NCBI GenBank assembly: GCA_038527485.1
Contig: JBCBFT010000007.1
Span: 45,098-109,097 of the forward strand
Direction: 5' to 3'
Source of the DNA: JALEFZ01 sp038527485
Lineage (GTDB): Bacteria; Bacteroidota; Bacteroidia; J057
DNA: 64,000 nt
This document shows positions 63,289-64,000 of the stretch, piece after piece (positions within the stretch are counted from its first letter, which is position 1; every line of letters starts with the position of its first letter). The translations under genes and the position numbers were made by a program. The notes beneath the pieces were generated by a model, which saw nothing but the letters and a program-made list of their open reading frames with translations, was not told where the DNA came from and ran no database searches.

Positions 63289-64000
63289 ATGAAATTTCAA
63301 CAACTAGGAAAATCAGGCATCTTCGTGAGCGATTTGTGCCTGGGAACAATGATTTTTGGAGAAACCGAAGGCAGAGGTACATCTGAAGACGTCGCCATCA
63401 AGATGATCCATCAGTATCTAGACGCAGGAGGGAACCATGTAGACACAGCGAATGCCTATGCAGGGGGGAGATCGGAAGAGATCACAGCCAAAGCCCTCGC
63501 AGATAGAAGGCAGCATGTCATCCTAGCCACGAAGTACAACTTCCCCCTCGTGCAGGGACCTAACAACTTCGGGGCCTCGCGTTGGAATCTTATCCAGACG
63601 CTGGAAGGTAGCCTCAAGCGCCTCCAAACCGATTATATCGACTTGCTGTATATCCACTGCTGGGACCCTTACACACCAGTGGAGGAGATGATGCGGAGTT
63701 TAGATGATGTCGTCCGTCAGGGAAAGGTTCGATACATCGGGGTCTCCAACTTCAAGGCTTGGCAAGTCATGAAAGCGCAGGGTGTAGCTGAGATGCGTGG
63801 CCATGTATCCTTTGTGGCGGCTCAGTATCAGTATTCCCTCGTCAAACGAGACATTGAGTATGAATTTATAGATCTGCTGGAAAGCGAAGGCCTGGGTCTA
63901 TGTCCATGGGGACCCTTGGGGGGCGGCTTCCTTTCAGGAAAATATCATCCCGACCAAAAGCCGACGGACCTCTCCGAAGGAAGGATTGGGGGTATGTCAG
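63289..64000 (+). CDS. Aldo/keto reductase (3' truncated by window end)
   Basis: 237 codons visible from ATG 63289, open to the edge. Typical AKR start MKFQQLGKSGIFVSDLCLGT, then the catalytic tyrosine region DTANAYAGGRSEE, the lysine in LATKYNFP and histidine in LLYIHCWDP, and cofactor contacts GVSNFKAWQV and WGPLGGGFLSGKY. NADPH-dependent reduction of carbonyls in the cytoplasm; substrate unknown. The 288-bp upstream gap holds no recognisable element. Confidence 0.92.
   Translation, partial: MKFQQLGKSGIFVSDLCLGTMIFGETEGRGTSEDVAIKMIHQYLDAGGNHVDTANAYAGGRSEEITAKALADRRQHVILATKYNFPLVQGPNNFGASRWNLIQTLEGSLKRLQTDYIDLLYIHCWDPYTPVEEMMRSLDDVVRQGKVRYIGVSNFKAWQVMKAQGVAEMRGHVSFVAAQYQYSLVKRDIEYEFIDLLESEGLGLCPWGPLGGGFLSGKYHPDQKPTDLSEGRIGGMS

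Overview
The window looks like chromosomal DNA of a member of the Bacteroidota (Cytophagia/Saprospiria-like, not resolved further). The evidence is two proteins with type IX secretion (T9SS) C-terminal sorting domains, a TonB-dependent receptor, many short-signal lipoproteins, a YegP-repeat/OmpA protein, a phosphoserine phosphatase-phosphoglycerate dehydrogenase fusion, and TAnnTTTG-type -7 boxes in place of sigma70 signals. Starts rarely have a Shine-Dalgarno sequence. No prophage, insertion sequence with transposase, CRISPR array or classical defence island is visible. The accessory character comes from secreted proteins and small dispersed repeats.

1-4013: end of an alpha-amylase-type protein, an SH3-domain secreted protein, a DUF3291 and a GNAT gene on the minus strand, then a DUF4301 gene with a strong terminator. 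4014-13060: a 720-bp AT-rich gap, a giant 2338-residue secreted mosaic protein ending in a dockerin-like calcium motif, and a smaller T9SS protein. 13222-19969: SerB-SerA fusion, a 28-bp tandem repeat, a membrane protein overlapping its HTH regulator, a TPR lipoprotein and a TonB-dependent receptor. 20541-24746: a three-gene run of cell-surface proteins whose first gene has a damaged-looking start. 24816-31036: lipoprotein/secreted proteins, beta-propeller, L,D-transpeptidase, a signal-less papain-family protease with crystallin-like repeats, DUF1223 and a GNAT. 31466-35131: a 1221-residue YegP-repeat, transmembrane, OmpA protein.

35663-48571: alpha/beta hydrolase lipoprotein, HEAT-like protein, omega-amidase, enolase, small membrane protein, enoyl-CoA hydratase, Prc protease, an overlapping FIST/hybrid histidine kinase pair, and FabD. 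48632-54566: SDR oxidoreductase, two tandem unannotated small membrane peptides that are homologous to each other, the Rel (p)ppGpp enzyme, tRNA-Leu(UAG), trigger factor and a small conserved protein. 54791-64000: TonB-C/TPR protein, proline dehydrogenase, two membrane-anchored minus-strand genes, an MscS channel joined to mnmD, a lipoprotein and the start of an aldo/keto reductase.

The most unusual items are the paired small membrane peptides at 49644-50087, a two-hairpin dispersed element present at about 40009-40067 and 57841-57905, the YegP/OmpA architecture, and a possible cohesin/dockerin-like pairing of the two adjacent secreted proteins at 4736-12991. All functional statements are from reading the sequence; no database search was run.
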